From contig NC_068937.1 of the NCBI RefSeq assembly GCF_016801865.2, positions 14,565,605 to 14,629,604 on the forward strand: a stretch of DNA of 64,000 nucleotides, read 5' to 3'. Source of the stretch: Culex pipiens pallens. Taxonomy: Eukaryota > Arthropoda > Insecta > Diptera > Culicidae. The notes below the pieces were generated by a model. That model did no database searches. It had not been told where the DNA came from and saw nothing but the letters and a program-made list of their open reading frames with translations. Position numbers and translations under genes: made by a program. Positions 36,223 to 46,370 of the stretch are shown here, in pieces (the stretch's first letter is position 1; the number at the start of each line of letters is the position of its first letter).

Positions 36223-36420
36223 AGGACCCATGGACGACTCCTACACCTGGACTAAGCTAACGATCTAGATTAGGTCTGAACCAATGTTCACTTCCCCATC
36301 CGACGGGTAAGACAAATCTTGACTAGAAAAAAGCCACCGGGTCTGACTGGGGCTGAAGCCAGGCCAACTGGACATCTGTTGAGTAACACCGAAACACTTA
36401 TTTTATGGAAACATAAGAAA

Positions 36421-37032
36421 AACTTGTAACACGCATTATCCCTCCCAAAGAATTTTAGAAATTTTAATTTATAAACATACGTAATTTTTCATATCAATTA
36501 CCGCCAACCCTATTTGAGGAGACTGTTTACTTATTTACACAATGTATGCAACTCGTTTACGCTAGGGAATAAGTTGAAAACAAAAATAAACCAGTAGTAA
36601 CGGTCAATTCAAAAATTATGCCACTTATTCAAAATCAGATTAGTGCGCGTGACCTGTAGCGTGTGTTATACAACATTATCTTGTATAATATTCAAAGTTA
36701 ACAGTGTAGTAACTTCAGGCATCCACGCTAGGTGGTGATACTGATGCGAACAAATTTCGGAACCATGTTTTGAATTGGACTTGGCTCCATATGCTTTCGC
36801 TCAAAACGTGACGAAAATACGCGCAAAAATGGTTTTGAAAGTGGACACTTGACACAAACACGGGATTGGTTTTCGTTGCGATCTCCTCCTTCTCTTCTGC
36901 AACACAACTGACAGCTCGGCGCTGTCAACACTGACAGCACTACTCCACGTACACCTCGGCCGTCGTTATGATCGTTGTCATGGGAACGACGGAGCCCGGA
37001 GCGTCGGAGAGGATCGCCGAAAACATCCACAC
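36421..37032 (-). other. 3' flank of receptor A
   Basis: Immediately follows the TAG. Three GACAGC/GACAGT words cluster at 36909-36940. No good AATAAA on this strand; ATTAAA at 36463-36468 is the only near match noted. Confidence 0.4.
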
Positions 37033-37251
37033 CTACTGGCCGACCGCCTTCGGGTCGAACTCGTACTGGGCGTAGGGCGGACCGAGCGGGTGGAACCGAT
37101 GCTCGGACGACGGTTCCGAGTCCTTCGGGGAGGCGCGCGAGCTGGCCGTCGTTCGGAGCGTGGTGGCGGTCGTGTTGTGGTCCGAGCTCTTGGACCGGTT
37201 ACGCTTCAGCGCGAACCGCAGCTCGGAGGCCATTTCCGAGCAGAGCGAGAC
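37033..37251 (-). CDS. Kainate-type glutamate receptor A: last coding exon, cytoplasmic tail
   Basis: 219 nt, 72 codons plus TAG. It begins VSLCSEMASELRFALKRNRS, matching in position and wording the post-M4 segment of kainate subunits (FCSAMxEELRxSLK in vertebrate kainate receptors, from memory). The rest is a Ser/Thr-rich tail ending DPKAVGQ, with no obvious PDZ-binding terminus. Acceptor TTTGCCAG|GTC. Locally GC-rich against an AT-rich background. No AATAAA was found within about 1 kb downstream on this strand; an ATTAAA occurs at 36463-36468, so the 3' end is unresolved. Confidence 0.9.
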   Translation of the reverse strand, partial: VSLCSEMASELRFALKRNRSKSSDHNTTATTLRTTASSRASPKDSEPSSEHRFHPLGPPYAQYEFDPKAVGQ

Positions 37252-40200
37252 CTGGCAAAGGTTTGAAGCTTGAGTTTGACATATTTTGAGACAAGTTTAA
37301 AAAAATAAAAAAAATATTTGCATTCAAAAAATTTTTTTTTTAAATTTAAAAAATTTAAAAAATTTAAAAAATTTAAAAAATTTAAAAAATTTAAAAAATT
37401 TAAAAAATTTAAAAAATTTAAAAAATTTAAAAAATTTAAAAAATTTAAAAAATTTAAAAAATTTAAAAAATTTAAAAAATTTAAAAAATTTAAAAAATTT
37501 AAAAAATTTAAAAAATTTAAAAAATTTAAAAAATTTAAAAAATTTAAAAAATTTAAAAAATTTAAAAAATTTAAAAAATTTAAAAAATTTAAAAAATTTA
37601 AAAAATTTAAAAAATTTAAAAAATTTAAAAAATTTAAAAAATTTAAAAAATTTAAAAAAATTAAAAAATTTCAAAAATTTAAAAAATTTAAAAAATTTAA
37701 AAAATTTAAAAAATTTAAAAAATTTAAAAAATTTAAAAAATTTAAAAAATTTAAAAAATTTAAAAAATTTAAAAAATTTAAAAAATTTAAAAAATTTAAA
37801 AAATTTAAAAAATTTAAAAAATTTAAAAAATTTAAAAAATTTAAAAAATTTAAAAAATTTAAAAAATTTAAAAAATTTAAAAAATTTAAAAAATTTAAAA
37901 AATTTAAAAAATTTAAAAAATTTAAAAAATTTAAAAAATTTAAAAAATTTAAAAAATTTAAAAAATTTAAAAAATTTAAAAAATTTAAAAAATTTAAAAA
38001 ATTTAAAAAATTTAAAAAATTTAAAAAATTTAAAAAATTTAAAAAATTTAAAAAATTTAAAAAATTTAAAAAATTTAAAAAATTTAAAAAATTTAAAAAA
38101 TTTAAAAAATTTAAAAAATTTAAAAAATTTAAAAAATTTAAAAAATTTAAAAAATTTAAAAAATTTAAAAAATTTAAAAAATTTAAAAAATTTTAAAAAT
38201 TTAAAAAATTTAAAAAATTTAAAAAATTTAAAAAATTTAAAAAATTTAAAAAATTTAAAAAATTTAAAAAATTTAAAAAATTTAAAAAATTTAAAAAATT
38301 TAAAAAATTTAAAAAATTTAAAAAATTTAAAAAATTTAAAAAATTTAAAAAATTTAAAAAATTTAAAAAATTTAAAAAATTTAAAAAATTTAAAAAATTT
38401 AAAAAATTTAAAAAATTTAAAAAATTTAAAAAATTTAAAAAATTTAAAAAATTTAAAAAATTTAAAAAATTTAAAAAATTTAAAAAATTTAAAAAATTTA
38501 AAAAATTTAAAAAATTTAAAAAATTTAAAAAATTTAAAAAAATTAAAAAATTTAAAAAATTTAAAAAATTTAAAAAATTTAAAAAATTTAAAAAAATTAA
38601 AAAATTTAAAAAATTTAAAAAATTTAAAAAATTTAAAAAATTTAAAAAATTTAAAAAATTTAAAAAATTTAAAAAATTTAAAAAATTTAAAAAATTTAAA
38701 AAATTTAAAAAATTTAAAAAATTTAAAAAATTTAAAAAATTTAAAAAATTTAAAAAATTTAAAAAATTTAAAAAATTTAAAAAATTTAAAAAATTTAAAA
38801 AATTTAAAAAATTTAAAAAATTTAAAAAATTTAAAAAATTTAAAAAATTTAAAAAATTTAAAAAATTTAAAAAATTTAAAAAATTTAAAAAATTTAAAAA
38901 ATTTAAAAAATTTAAAAAATTTAAAAAATTTAAAAAATTTAAAAAATTTAAAAAATTTAAAAAATTTAAAAAATTTAAAAAATTTAAAAAATTTAAAAAA
39001 TTTAAAAAATTTAAAAAATTTAAAAAATTTAAAAAATTTAAAAAATTTAAAAAATTTAAAAAATTTAAAAAATTTAAAAAATTTAAAAAATTTAAAAAAT
39101 TTAAAAAATTTAAAAAATTTAAAAAATTTAAAAAATTTAAAAAATTTAAAAAATTTAAAAAATTTAAAAAATTTAAAAAATTTAAAAAATTTAAAAAATT
39201 TAAAAAATTTAAAAAATTTAAAAAATTTAAAAAATTTAAAAAATTTAAAAAATTTAAAAAATTTAAAAAATTTAAAAAATTTAAAAAATTTAAAAAATTT
39301 AAAAAATTTAAAAAATTTAAAAAATTTAAAAAATTTAAAAAATTTAAAAAATTTAAAAAATTTAAAAAATTTAAAAGATTTAAAAAATTTAAAAAATTTA
39401 AAAAATTTAAAAAATTTAAAAAATTTAAAAAATTTTAAAAAATTTAAAAAATTTTAAAAAATTAAAAAATTTAAAAAATTTAAAAAAAATAAAAAATTTA
39501 AAAAATTTAAAAAAATTTAAAAATTTAAAAAATTTAAAAAATTTAAAAAATTTAAAAAATTTAAAAAATTTAAAAAATTTAAAAAATTTAAAAAATTTAA
39601 AAAATTTAAAAAATTTAAAAAATTAAAAAAATTTAAAAAATTTAAAAAATTTAAAAAATTTAAAAAATTAAAAAATTTAAAAAATTTAAAAAATTTAAAA
39701 AATTTAAAAAATTTAAAAAATTTAAAAAATTTAAAAAATTTAAAAAATTTAAAAAATTTAAAAAATTTAAAAAATTTAAAAAATTTAAAAAATTTAAAAA
39801 ATTTAAAAAATTTAAAAAATTTAAAAAATTTAAAAAATTTAAAAAATTTAAAAAATTTAAAAAATTTAAAAAATTTAAAAAATTTAAAAAATTTAAAAAA
39901 TTTAAAAAATTTAAAAAATTTAAGAAAAATATTTTTTTTAATTTGAAAATTTTTAAAAATTTAAATGAATAAAAAAAATTAAAAACATATTTTTCTTGAT
40001 TGTACAATTTTTTTAAACTCACCTCCTGCGTAATTCCGCGCAAAGCCGCACACCATCAATGTTCCGAGGTGAGTACGCGCGTGTGGTGAGTTGACGATGG
40101 TGATTTCGGTGTCGGTGGTGGTGGTGGTGAGAAGAGAAGAAAAATCGCCACACAATACATTTTGGATTTTGAGTGTATCACACGGAGATGAAGTTTTTGT

Positions 40201-40897
40201 TTTTTTTTGTTTTGAAGGGGGTTGTTTTGTTTTTGTTTGGGGTGATTTTTTTTTTTCGATACTGACATTCTAGTATAGCTGTTGTTTCTGGTAAAAAATC
40301 CGGAAAAGCTTAGAATGTAGCGCTTGATTTCGATCATTTTTTTTTTTTGCTGTTGCGTGAAAATGTGCTGTCAGTCAGAGTTTTTGTGAATGTACAATGA
40401 TTTTGCTGTAACTTTAGGGGAGCTTATTTACACGATTCGCTAACTTTCCTACAATTGTTCTGCTAGTCTAAGCTGGGGAAACGGATTTCAAAATCTACTG
40501 TGGTAACCTTAAAAACTTGAAGCCATCTTGATTGTGTGGGTGTGAAATCAGTTCAGTTTTGACAGCTGGACGTAAACAATTCGCGCGCCGGGACCAACCA
40601 AGGGCGAAACCAACGAAATTTTGACCTATTCTGTTCGATTTCTTCACTCAAATCTACACTCTTTGGGGTGCTTTTTCTGGTAGGGTTCCTGTCAGATTTC
40701 GTTCAAGGTAGGGATGTTCACAGAAATAATTCGAGGGCCAGAGGTCGGGAGAGTTGGGAAGAGCAAAATGAGAGAGAGAGAGAGAGGCAGATGAGCAAAT
40801 GATGTTTACTGGGTTTTTTTTTTCTCCGAAAAGTTTTCGTCCGAGTCCGGTTATCGTGAGCACCCGTGTGGGCAACAGCAATCAACTGTGAACTTAC
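37252..40897 (-). other. Last intron of receptor A (3646 bp)
   Basis: Donor GTAAGT at 40897 and acceptor CAG at 37252. About 2.6 kb is the AAAAAATTT array, which ends about 65 bp from the acceptor. The remainder (39960-40890) is ordinary single-copy-looking sequence with a short GA run near 40771-40788 and a TTTTGACAGCTGG word near 40557. Confidence 0.85.
37326..39930. repeat. AAAAAATTT satellite, 9-bp unit, about 285 copies
   Basis: Nearly pure array with rare variants (37658-37675, 38192, 38538, 38595, 39376, 39435-39520, 39623, 39668). Variants concentrate at the right end (39435-39670), where unit length also shifts. It lies in the last intron of receptor A. The 292-codon KFK frame across it is an artefact. 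Confidence 0.95.
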
Positions 40898-41053
40898 CCG
40901 CTCTTCGACGGCCACTTTCCGGGACTTCCAGACGAACTCGCACACGGCGATGACGCAGGCCACGCCCATTCCGCCCATCAGCACGACGAAGACTCCGCCC
41001 ACGTTGGCCAGCCCCAGCTCGTTGGCCGTCGAGCTGGACTTGGAGGTGTCGTC
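40898..41053 (-). CDS. Kainate-type glutamate receptor A: M4 exon
   Basis: 156 nt, 52 codons, phase 0 at both ends. A Ser-rich linker (DDTSKSSSTANELGLANVGG) leads into the last transmembrane helix M4 (about GVFVVLMGGMGVACVIAVCEF), followed by the basic cytoplasmic flank VWKSRKVAVEER. Acceptor CTAAAG|GAC, donor CGG|GTAAGT. The 217-bp intron upstream is a degenerate minisatellite; the intron downstream is 3646 bp and mostly the AAAAAATTT array. Confidence 0.93.
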
Positions 41054-41270
41054 CTTTAGCAAAAATGAAGAAAGAGGTACGCAGCCATTAGTAGCGGTAC
41101 GCAGCCACTAGTAGCGGTTTGACAGTTGAGCACGCAGCCACTAGTAGCGGTTTGACAGTTGAGCACGCCGCCATTGGTAGCATTTGACGGTTGAGTATGC
41201 AGCCAATGTAGGCGTATCAATGTCAAGTACGCAGCCACTACGTTTGACAGCTGGGCACCGGTTGACTTAC
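41054..41270 (-). repeat. Receptor A intron made of about six degenerate minisatellite units
   Basis: Units of roughly 33-37 bp combine ACGCAGCCACTAGTAGCGG with TTTGACAGTTGAG: cores near 41079, 41099, 41132, 41164, 41200 and 41230. Almost the whole 217-bp intron is this repeat. ACGCAGCC also occurs in the neighbouring M3 exon at 41752-41759 and 41854-41861. Confidence 0.7.
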
Positions 41271-41386
41271 CCTACAGGATCCCCCGCCGCGTTTCTCCTT
41301 CCACCAGCGCGTTTTCAGAATGTGCAGCTTGCCCTCCTCCTGCAGCTTCAGGACGGCGCCACTGATGGCGGTGCGGAAGGGTGAAT
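41271..41386 (-). CDS. Kainate-type glutamate receptor A: S2 C-terminal exon
   Basis: 116 nt: two bases completing an Asn codon, then 38 codons, SPFRTAISGAVLKLQEEGKL through HILKTRWWKEKRGGGSCR. This is the terminal helix of S2, with the KxRWWK signature and the Cys of GGGSC that pairs with the Cys in the previous exon. The acceptor is GACAG|AT and the donor AGG|GTAAGT. It is too short to stand out as an isolated open frame but is fixed by splice phase and by homology to the same segment of kainate receptors. Confidence 0.92.
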
Positions 41387-41445
41387 CTGTCAAAGAGGTC
41401 AGAGGTTAGGCGTTTGGCTGCGTCCATCAACGCTTCGCTTCTTAC

Positions 41446-41677
41446 TCGGTGGCATCGCGATCCCGTAGCCCTTCGAGTCGAGCATGCCGCCGACCTGCGT
41501 TAGCTCGCAGTTCCGCTCGATCACGTACTCGATCGAGGTCGACTCCATCAGGAACGCGTAGCTGCCCTTGCCCTTGACGACCCGCTCGACGCCCTCGATG
41601 TTGCTGGCGGTGAAGACGGACGGCCGGCTCGCCTCCATGAAGGACCACATCCGCTGGTAGGTGGAAAAGTTGGAGTC
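41446..41677 (-). CDS. Kainate-type glutamate receptor A: S2 ligand-binding exon
   Basis: 232 nt, phase 0 to 1, 77 codons plus one base. It begins DSNFSTYQRMWSFMEASRPS and ends KGYGIAMPP. It holds the core of ligand-binding lobe S2. The Glu of FLMESTSIEYV is the family's agonist amino-group contact, and the Cys of ERNCELTQ is the first half of the conserved S2 disulfide. It is separated from the M3 exon by a 66-bp intron (41678-41743) and from the next exon by 59 bp (41387-41445, donor A|GTAAGA). No stop or frameshift is seen, so this part of the gene looks intact. Confidence 0.94.
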
Positions 41678-41743
41678 CTGCGCGGAAAGAAAAACCAACT
41701 CAAATTAGATTTAACAATCAGGACGCAACCGGTCAGTACGCAC

Positions 41744-41942
41744 CCTAAAGAACGCAGCCGTGCTGCCACCACGCAGCGCCCCGTACTTGATCTTGGTCTG
41801 CTTGGCCAGATCTTCGGCACTCTCGATGGGCGAGTCCATCCGCTCGACGGTCAAGAACGCAGCCAGGTTGGCAGTGTACGAGCTGATCATGATCAACGTG
41901 AAGAACCACCACATGCCGGCGACCATCCGCGTCGAGACGGCC
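41744..41942 (-). CDS. Kainate-type glutamate receptor A: exon with M3 and start of S2
   Basis: First visible exon of receptor A, a ligand-gated cation channel subunit of the plasma membrane (synaptic role inferred from the family). It reads 1 nt plus 66 codons, from AVSTRMVAGMWWFF to GGSTAAFFR. The M3 helix carries the invariant iGluR gate motif SYTANLAAFLTVERM. The following SPIESAEDLAKQTKIKYG resembles the start of kainate-receptor S2, and GST occupies the usual agonist-contact position. The acceptor reads AAAG|G; the donor is AGG|GTGCGT, less canonical than the others. Upstream coding (amino-terminal domain, S1, M1, M2) is not visible to the window end. Kainate class is favoured over AMPA because of the S2 wording; the exact subfamily is unresolved. 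Confidence 0.93.
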
Positions 41943-44900
41943 CTTTGGTGGCGTGACGTTTTGGTTGCGTTCCGATACGTTTGGTTTGGGGAAAGAAGAG
42001 AAGAGAGCATTAGCGAATGTTTTGTTTACGCTTTTTTTGACAGTTCGGAAGCGTGGAAAGATAAACGTGCTGAATTTTGAAGTTTGAAAACAAAGATTTG
42101 ACCCGAAATTTACAGCGCTAATGAGTAAAGTTTAAAAAATCACGCAAAATTTGACAGCTGAGCGACCAACCGCAGCCATTAATCAGCCCGCATCGATTGT
42201 TTACATTCATTAACCAACGAAAACAGTGCGGTTTATTTACACAGACGCACACAGCCACACACACATGCAGCGCATATAAATAATCAGCAACAATTGTTGG
42301 CTGTCACCGATATTGCAGCGACGGTCCGCGAGATGGCGTTTATTTTATTTACAACTTTGTTTATCTCGCCGGCACTGAATTATGGTCCCAGCGTGCCATG
42401 CTGGCAAAATACAAAAACACCGTCCAAATTGCAATCACACACACACACAGTTTTAAACCATGTTGAAACTGTTTGTTTTCCTTTCTGTAAAGCAAAAAGC
42501 GCAAATAAACCCCCGGAAAGTAATATTTTGGCTAGCAATAACTTTAATTTTCCACATTATTTTAAACTTCCGGATGGATTTGCGCTCGCACACACACACA
42601 TGTACACGCTCACTCGCCGGAAGCGCACATTCCGTCAAAAGCAAATATTTAATCTGTCATTGCCTCTTACGCCCTTTTGCATGCGATGAGTTTTTCTGTT
42701 CTGTCAACTCTGCGTCATCTCGTTTGTTTGTTTGAGTGAGTGAGAGGTCCGCCCCCCTCTCTCCCCCTCCTCATTTTTTTCCGACTGTCAAAACAAAACC
42801 TGTCCCTGCAGGTTCGTGAAGGGGCGAGGTGAAAAATACATTAAATTTGCGCTGATGTGCAAAAAAAATCACTCAGAAGTGACACTTTTTCGCTACGGTG
42901 CCCTTTCGGGCACCGTGAAAAAGTTTGACAGCTGGTTGAACTCTAACCGAAACTGACTCTACTCAGTTTTGAGTGTAAACAATTGTTTTGATTAGAACTC
43001 GGGGCGTAAACGTCAAACTTGCGCCACCTTTTTTTCACCGTGCACGATGACATTTCACAGCGTCAACTGACGCAGTGCAAAAAAAGAGAGGGGAAAACAA
43101 TGCGTGAATTAAATTCTTTACCTCATCATAAATGCCAGCAGCTTTCGCCGCAAATTTTCCTCGTTAATGCACAGCATTTTTTTTATGGCGTGCCGAAAAT
43201 TCTCATTCCAAAACAAAAAAAAAAAACTGAACAAAAGCAAAGGGGGATAAAATTAAGCCAATGAGCCCGAATCGATTGTTTGCTTTTCATTAATGAGTTT
43301 TCCTGCTCGTTTACGGGTCACCGGATCCGGACCGCTGACAATAGTCGCCATTATGGCGCGGTTGCCATAAAAAGAGGAAGCCCGGAGTAGATGACAGACG
43401 TCAAAGACGTTGCGCTATTGTCAGTAAGTCGTAAACATGCAAACAATGGCCGCTTCGCGGCAGCATCGCCGGAAGTTATGACGAATCTTTTTTAGTCGCT
43501 GAAACTAGATCGCGAAATGATGCGGTTCCCCCGAAACGTCACAGGTTGTTGGAAGCTTGACAGCTGGGCTTTGTTTGTGCGACCTTTCCTCTAGGGTTGT
43601 TTTGTAAATTGTGCCATCAGTCTCGGAAGTATTTTTGGTTTAGTGGGAGGCTCATGAAAAACAAATATGGCCATAAAATGTGTGGGTGAAGCGGGCATTA
43701 GACTGTGAAATGGCACGGAGGTGACCAGTTGTGGTCGTTTTTCTCAATTAAAGAAAAAATGCAAAAGTAAAAAACACCTTTTGATACCCTCAAACTTTTT
43801 GTTTAACAAGTAAGATATGTCACGTAATATTAGAACATTCCCTAGAATGTAAACACAATTAATAACTTAACAAATTTTGGGTAAATTTTAATCAAACTTG
43901 ACTAACGAATGAGTAAAGTCACAAACGTCAAATGTAGGCGAGTTTTAGTCAAAAATTTTAGAAAGTTAGGGAAATGTTAATTTTAAGCTTTTTTCTTTAT
44001 TATTTCATCGAAAGTGAAACTACTCAGCAATAAGTAATAACATTTTTTTAACAATCAGTTTTGAGTTACCAGCGATAGAGTGAGTTGTTCTTATGTCACG
44101 GGAATTTTTTCTAAAAGTTGCTATAAAATACCTAAAATTTAAGAAAATTTATACTAAAATAAGTAATGAGAAATCGAGCCAAATGGCAGTTAAAATTTAA
44201 AAAAAAAAATCCTTCACAATTTGAGTAAACGTCTCCCAATCTGTCATTATTATCATTGCAAAGTAAATCCAGATTTGCGTGTAGCCAAAATGTGTTTAAT
44301 GTGTAAGTACACGCTCATTTTAAATTTAAAAAAATCATGGTTACTCTAACCCAAATTACTCGAGCAAGTCAGGAATGAAGTTTTGAAAGATTTTTTTTTC
44401 GGTTTTAAATGAAATTCTAATATTCTAAGTAGAATTCTAAGTTCGTAAGTGTTAGAAATGTCAGAATTGGGGGAATATATTCATTTTTCAACGTATTTTT
44501 TTTGAAAATAACCCCAAATTAACATAAGTAATGTTTACTTACGTTTGTCCTAAACCACTCACTTCAATGTTTTTTTTAAGATCAGTTTTAATTAAATTCA
44601 TTAAGTTTGAGTTGAATTCATGCAAAAATTAGAAATAAGAAAGTCATGAAAATGTCAGAGTTGAGTGAACTAAACTAATAAATCGAAATCAAATAATATT
44701 AACCCAACACTGTCATGGGTGATTTTGTTGTACACGTTCATTCAAAATAGCTCACTTCTTTGTTATTTTCACTTAGTTTTTTTTTTAATTTGTGAAATTT
44801 ATAAAAAATTGCATTCAATTTTTGGGGGAAATTTGGGCGATTTTCAATATGCGTGCAAACAGAACAAGTTATGTTTATGTACACGTTAATCCGAAACAAC

Positions 44901-45375
44901 AAACTTTGAGCTGTTTTATCTCAAATTTTGTCAAAACCATTTTTCAAATTAATTTAGATAGATTTTTTTCACAATTTTTTGTGATTTTTTCTTGAAGTTT
45001 ATTTCACTTACAGTTTAAGTAAATTTCATTTACCTCGAAAAATAGGTTAAGGAGTGATTGAGAAAGTTTGATTTTGAGGAAATCGAAGTGAATTTCAGTA
45101 TTTGTATGTCCACGTTTGAGTACACGTTCATCCAAAACCACACATTTTTAGAAAATAGTAGTTAGATTTCGTCAAAATTTAAATCAAGCCTTTTCACTCA
45201 GTTTTCGATAAATTGAAATCGAGCCTTTTCTTTTATTTTTAAAAAATCCGCGAAAATTTCATTCAAAAACAAAGACTAATAGTGCGCTGAAAAGTTGTGG
45301 AATGAATCGCTATTACAAATAAGTAAAACAAAAAATCCCTAAATGAACTAAAATTTGCATTAAATCCATTTTACT
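41943..45375. other. Sequence upstream of the receptor A M3 exon: no further exon seen
   Basis: The acceptor CACCAAAG is at 41943. Both strands were read for M1/M2 wording (WFGxGSLMQQG) and none was found. 42000-43700 is fairly GC-balanced with many TTTGACAG words; 43740-45370 is AT-rich with repeated TACACGTTCATTC segments (near 44312, 44733, 44880, 45122). Confidence 0.45.
42885..42923. repeat. Stable hairpin, 9-bp GC-rich stem extended by 7 bp
   Basis: ACGGTGCCC-TTTC-GGGCACCGT (42895-42916) is perfect, extended after a 3-nt bulge by CTTTTTC/GAAAAAG. Its right side begins a small inverted-repeat element reaching 43043 (GCACCGTGAAAAA ... TTTTTCACCGTGC). Confidence 0.6.
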
Positions 45376-46370
45376 ACCCAACCAGCTAGTTTTATTGAGG
45401 TTTTATCTTACAAGCATCTTGATTGCTTGTAAATTTTATGTTGGCTGTCACAGCAACCAATAAGCATGCGCAAATTTGAAGGTTCTAAGAAGGTTTTATG
45501 CCTCGGACATAAAACCCGGTGGCAATAAAAAAAAAGTCAAACGGCTTTCACTAGGGTTTTATGAAAGTTTTAAGAGAGTTTTGAAAACCCGATGTCATGC
45601 CTGATGGTTTTATCTCATGCTTCTTTAAAACCAAGGGTGTTGTAGCTGTCAATTGCCTTTAGGCATGCAAAAAGCTTACTTAAAACCATTAGCTCCTAAG
45701 AAAGTAACGCGTGGTTTGATTGAATGTGATTGATCGCCATCTTGGTAGAAAAAGCAATAAATTTGATAAGCATTTGATGAAAACACACATTTATGATGAA
45801 TTTCTGGCATAGCTAGTATAACCATCGACGTTCAAAAATGTGTTGAACATTTTTCTCAAAAAACCGCAAAAAAAATTCTGATCAAAAATTGAAATTACAA
45901 AAGAATTGTTTTTGATGAAGCGAGTTGATTTTTTTCCCCACATTTATCGAAAAAATTCCAACCGCAGCTGAAATTAAGTCACCAACTGCGAGAAATAATC
46001 TTTCAAATTATTATAATTACATTTGGCAAAGCAAAGAATATTTTTTTTGCCAGAATAAAACCTATCTGGCAAAAGACGTTTGAAGACGTATGAAATGTCA
46101 TTTTTCCATAACTCCTAACTGGATTTCAACAAAGGTTTTATTACGGCTTTGAGTAAATTGTTAGGATTCAAATGTAAAGCCTTGAACTCTTATGTAGGTT
46201 TTATCAATAGGCCGTGACAACCTTTTGCGAGGTCCTTTTGGGTTTTAACAGAGGTTTATCGGGGTTCTGGGGGGAGGCTGTTATGACTAAGTGGTTTTAA
46301 TGTTGATTTTGGCTGATAGGTTTTATAGCGGTTGTGACAGCTTTGATAAAGCCTAAAATGTTACTTGGGT
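45376..46370. mobile_element. Uninterrupted copy of the CCCAAGTAACATTTT element
   Basis: Matches 10142-14569 without its two insertions; right end AAAATGTTACTTGGG. The left terminus is shortened (CCCAACCAGCTAG). It supplies the empty sites that date the insertions in the other copy. Confidence 0.75.

Larger units (their letters stand above)
35400..36420. repeat. GC-richer repeat-like island with three tRNA-like units
   Basis: Composition and wording differ from the AT-rich surroundings. It includes a hairpin CCAACGACCCATTTC...GAGGTCGTTGG (35531-35589) and ends near TGTTGAGTAACACC (36377-36390). Likely one or more SINEs or a LINE 3' end; boundaries not resolved. Confidence 0.4.

Noticed and set aside
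36975..37289. Arg-rich plus-strand frame of 104 codons
   Set aside because: Antisense shadow of the receptor A last exon.
37318..38196. 292-codon KFK-repeat frame
   Set aside because: Translation of the AAAAAATTT array in an intron.
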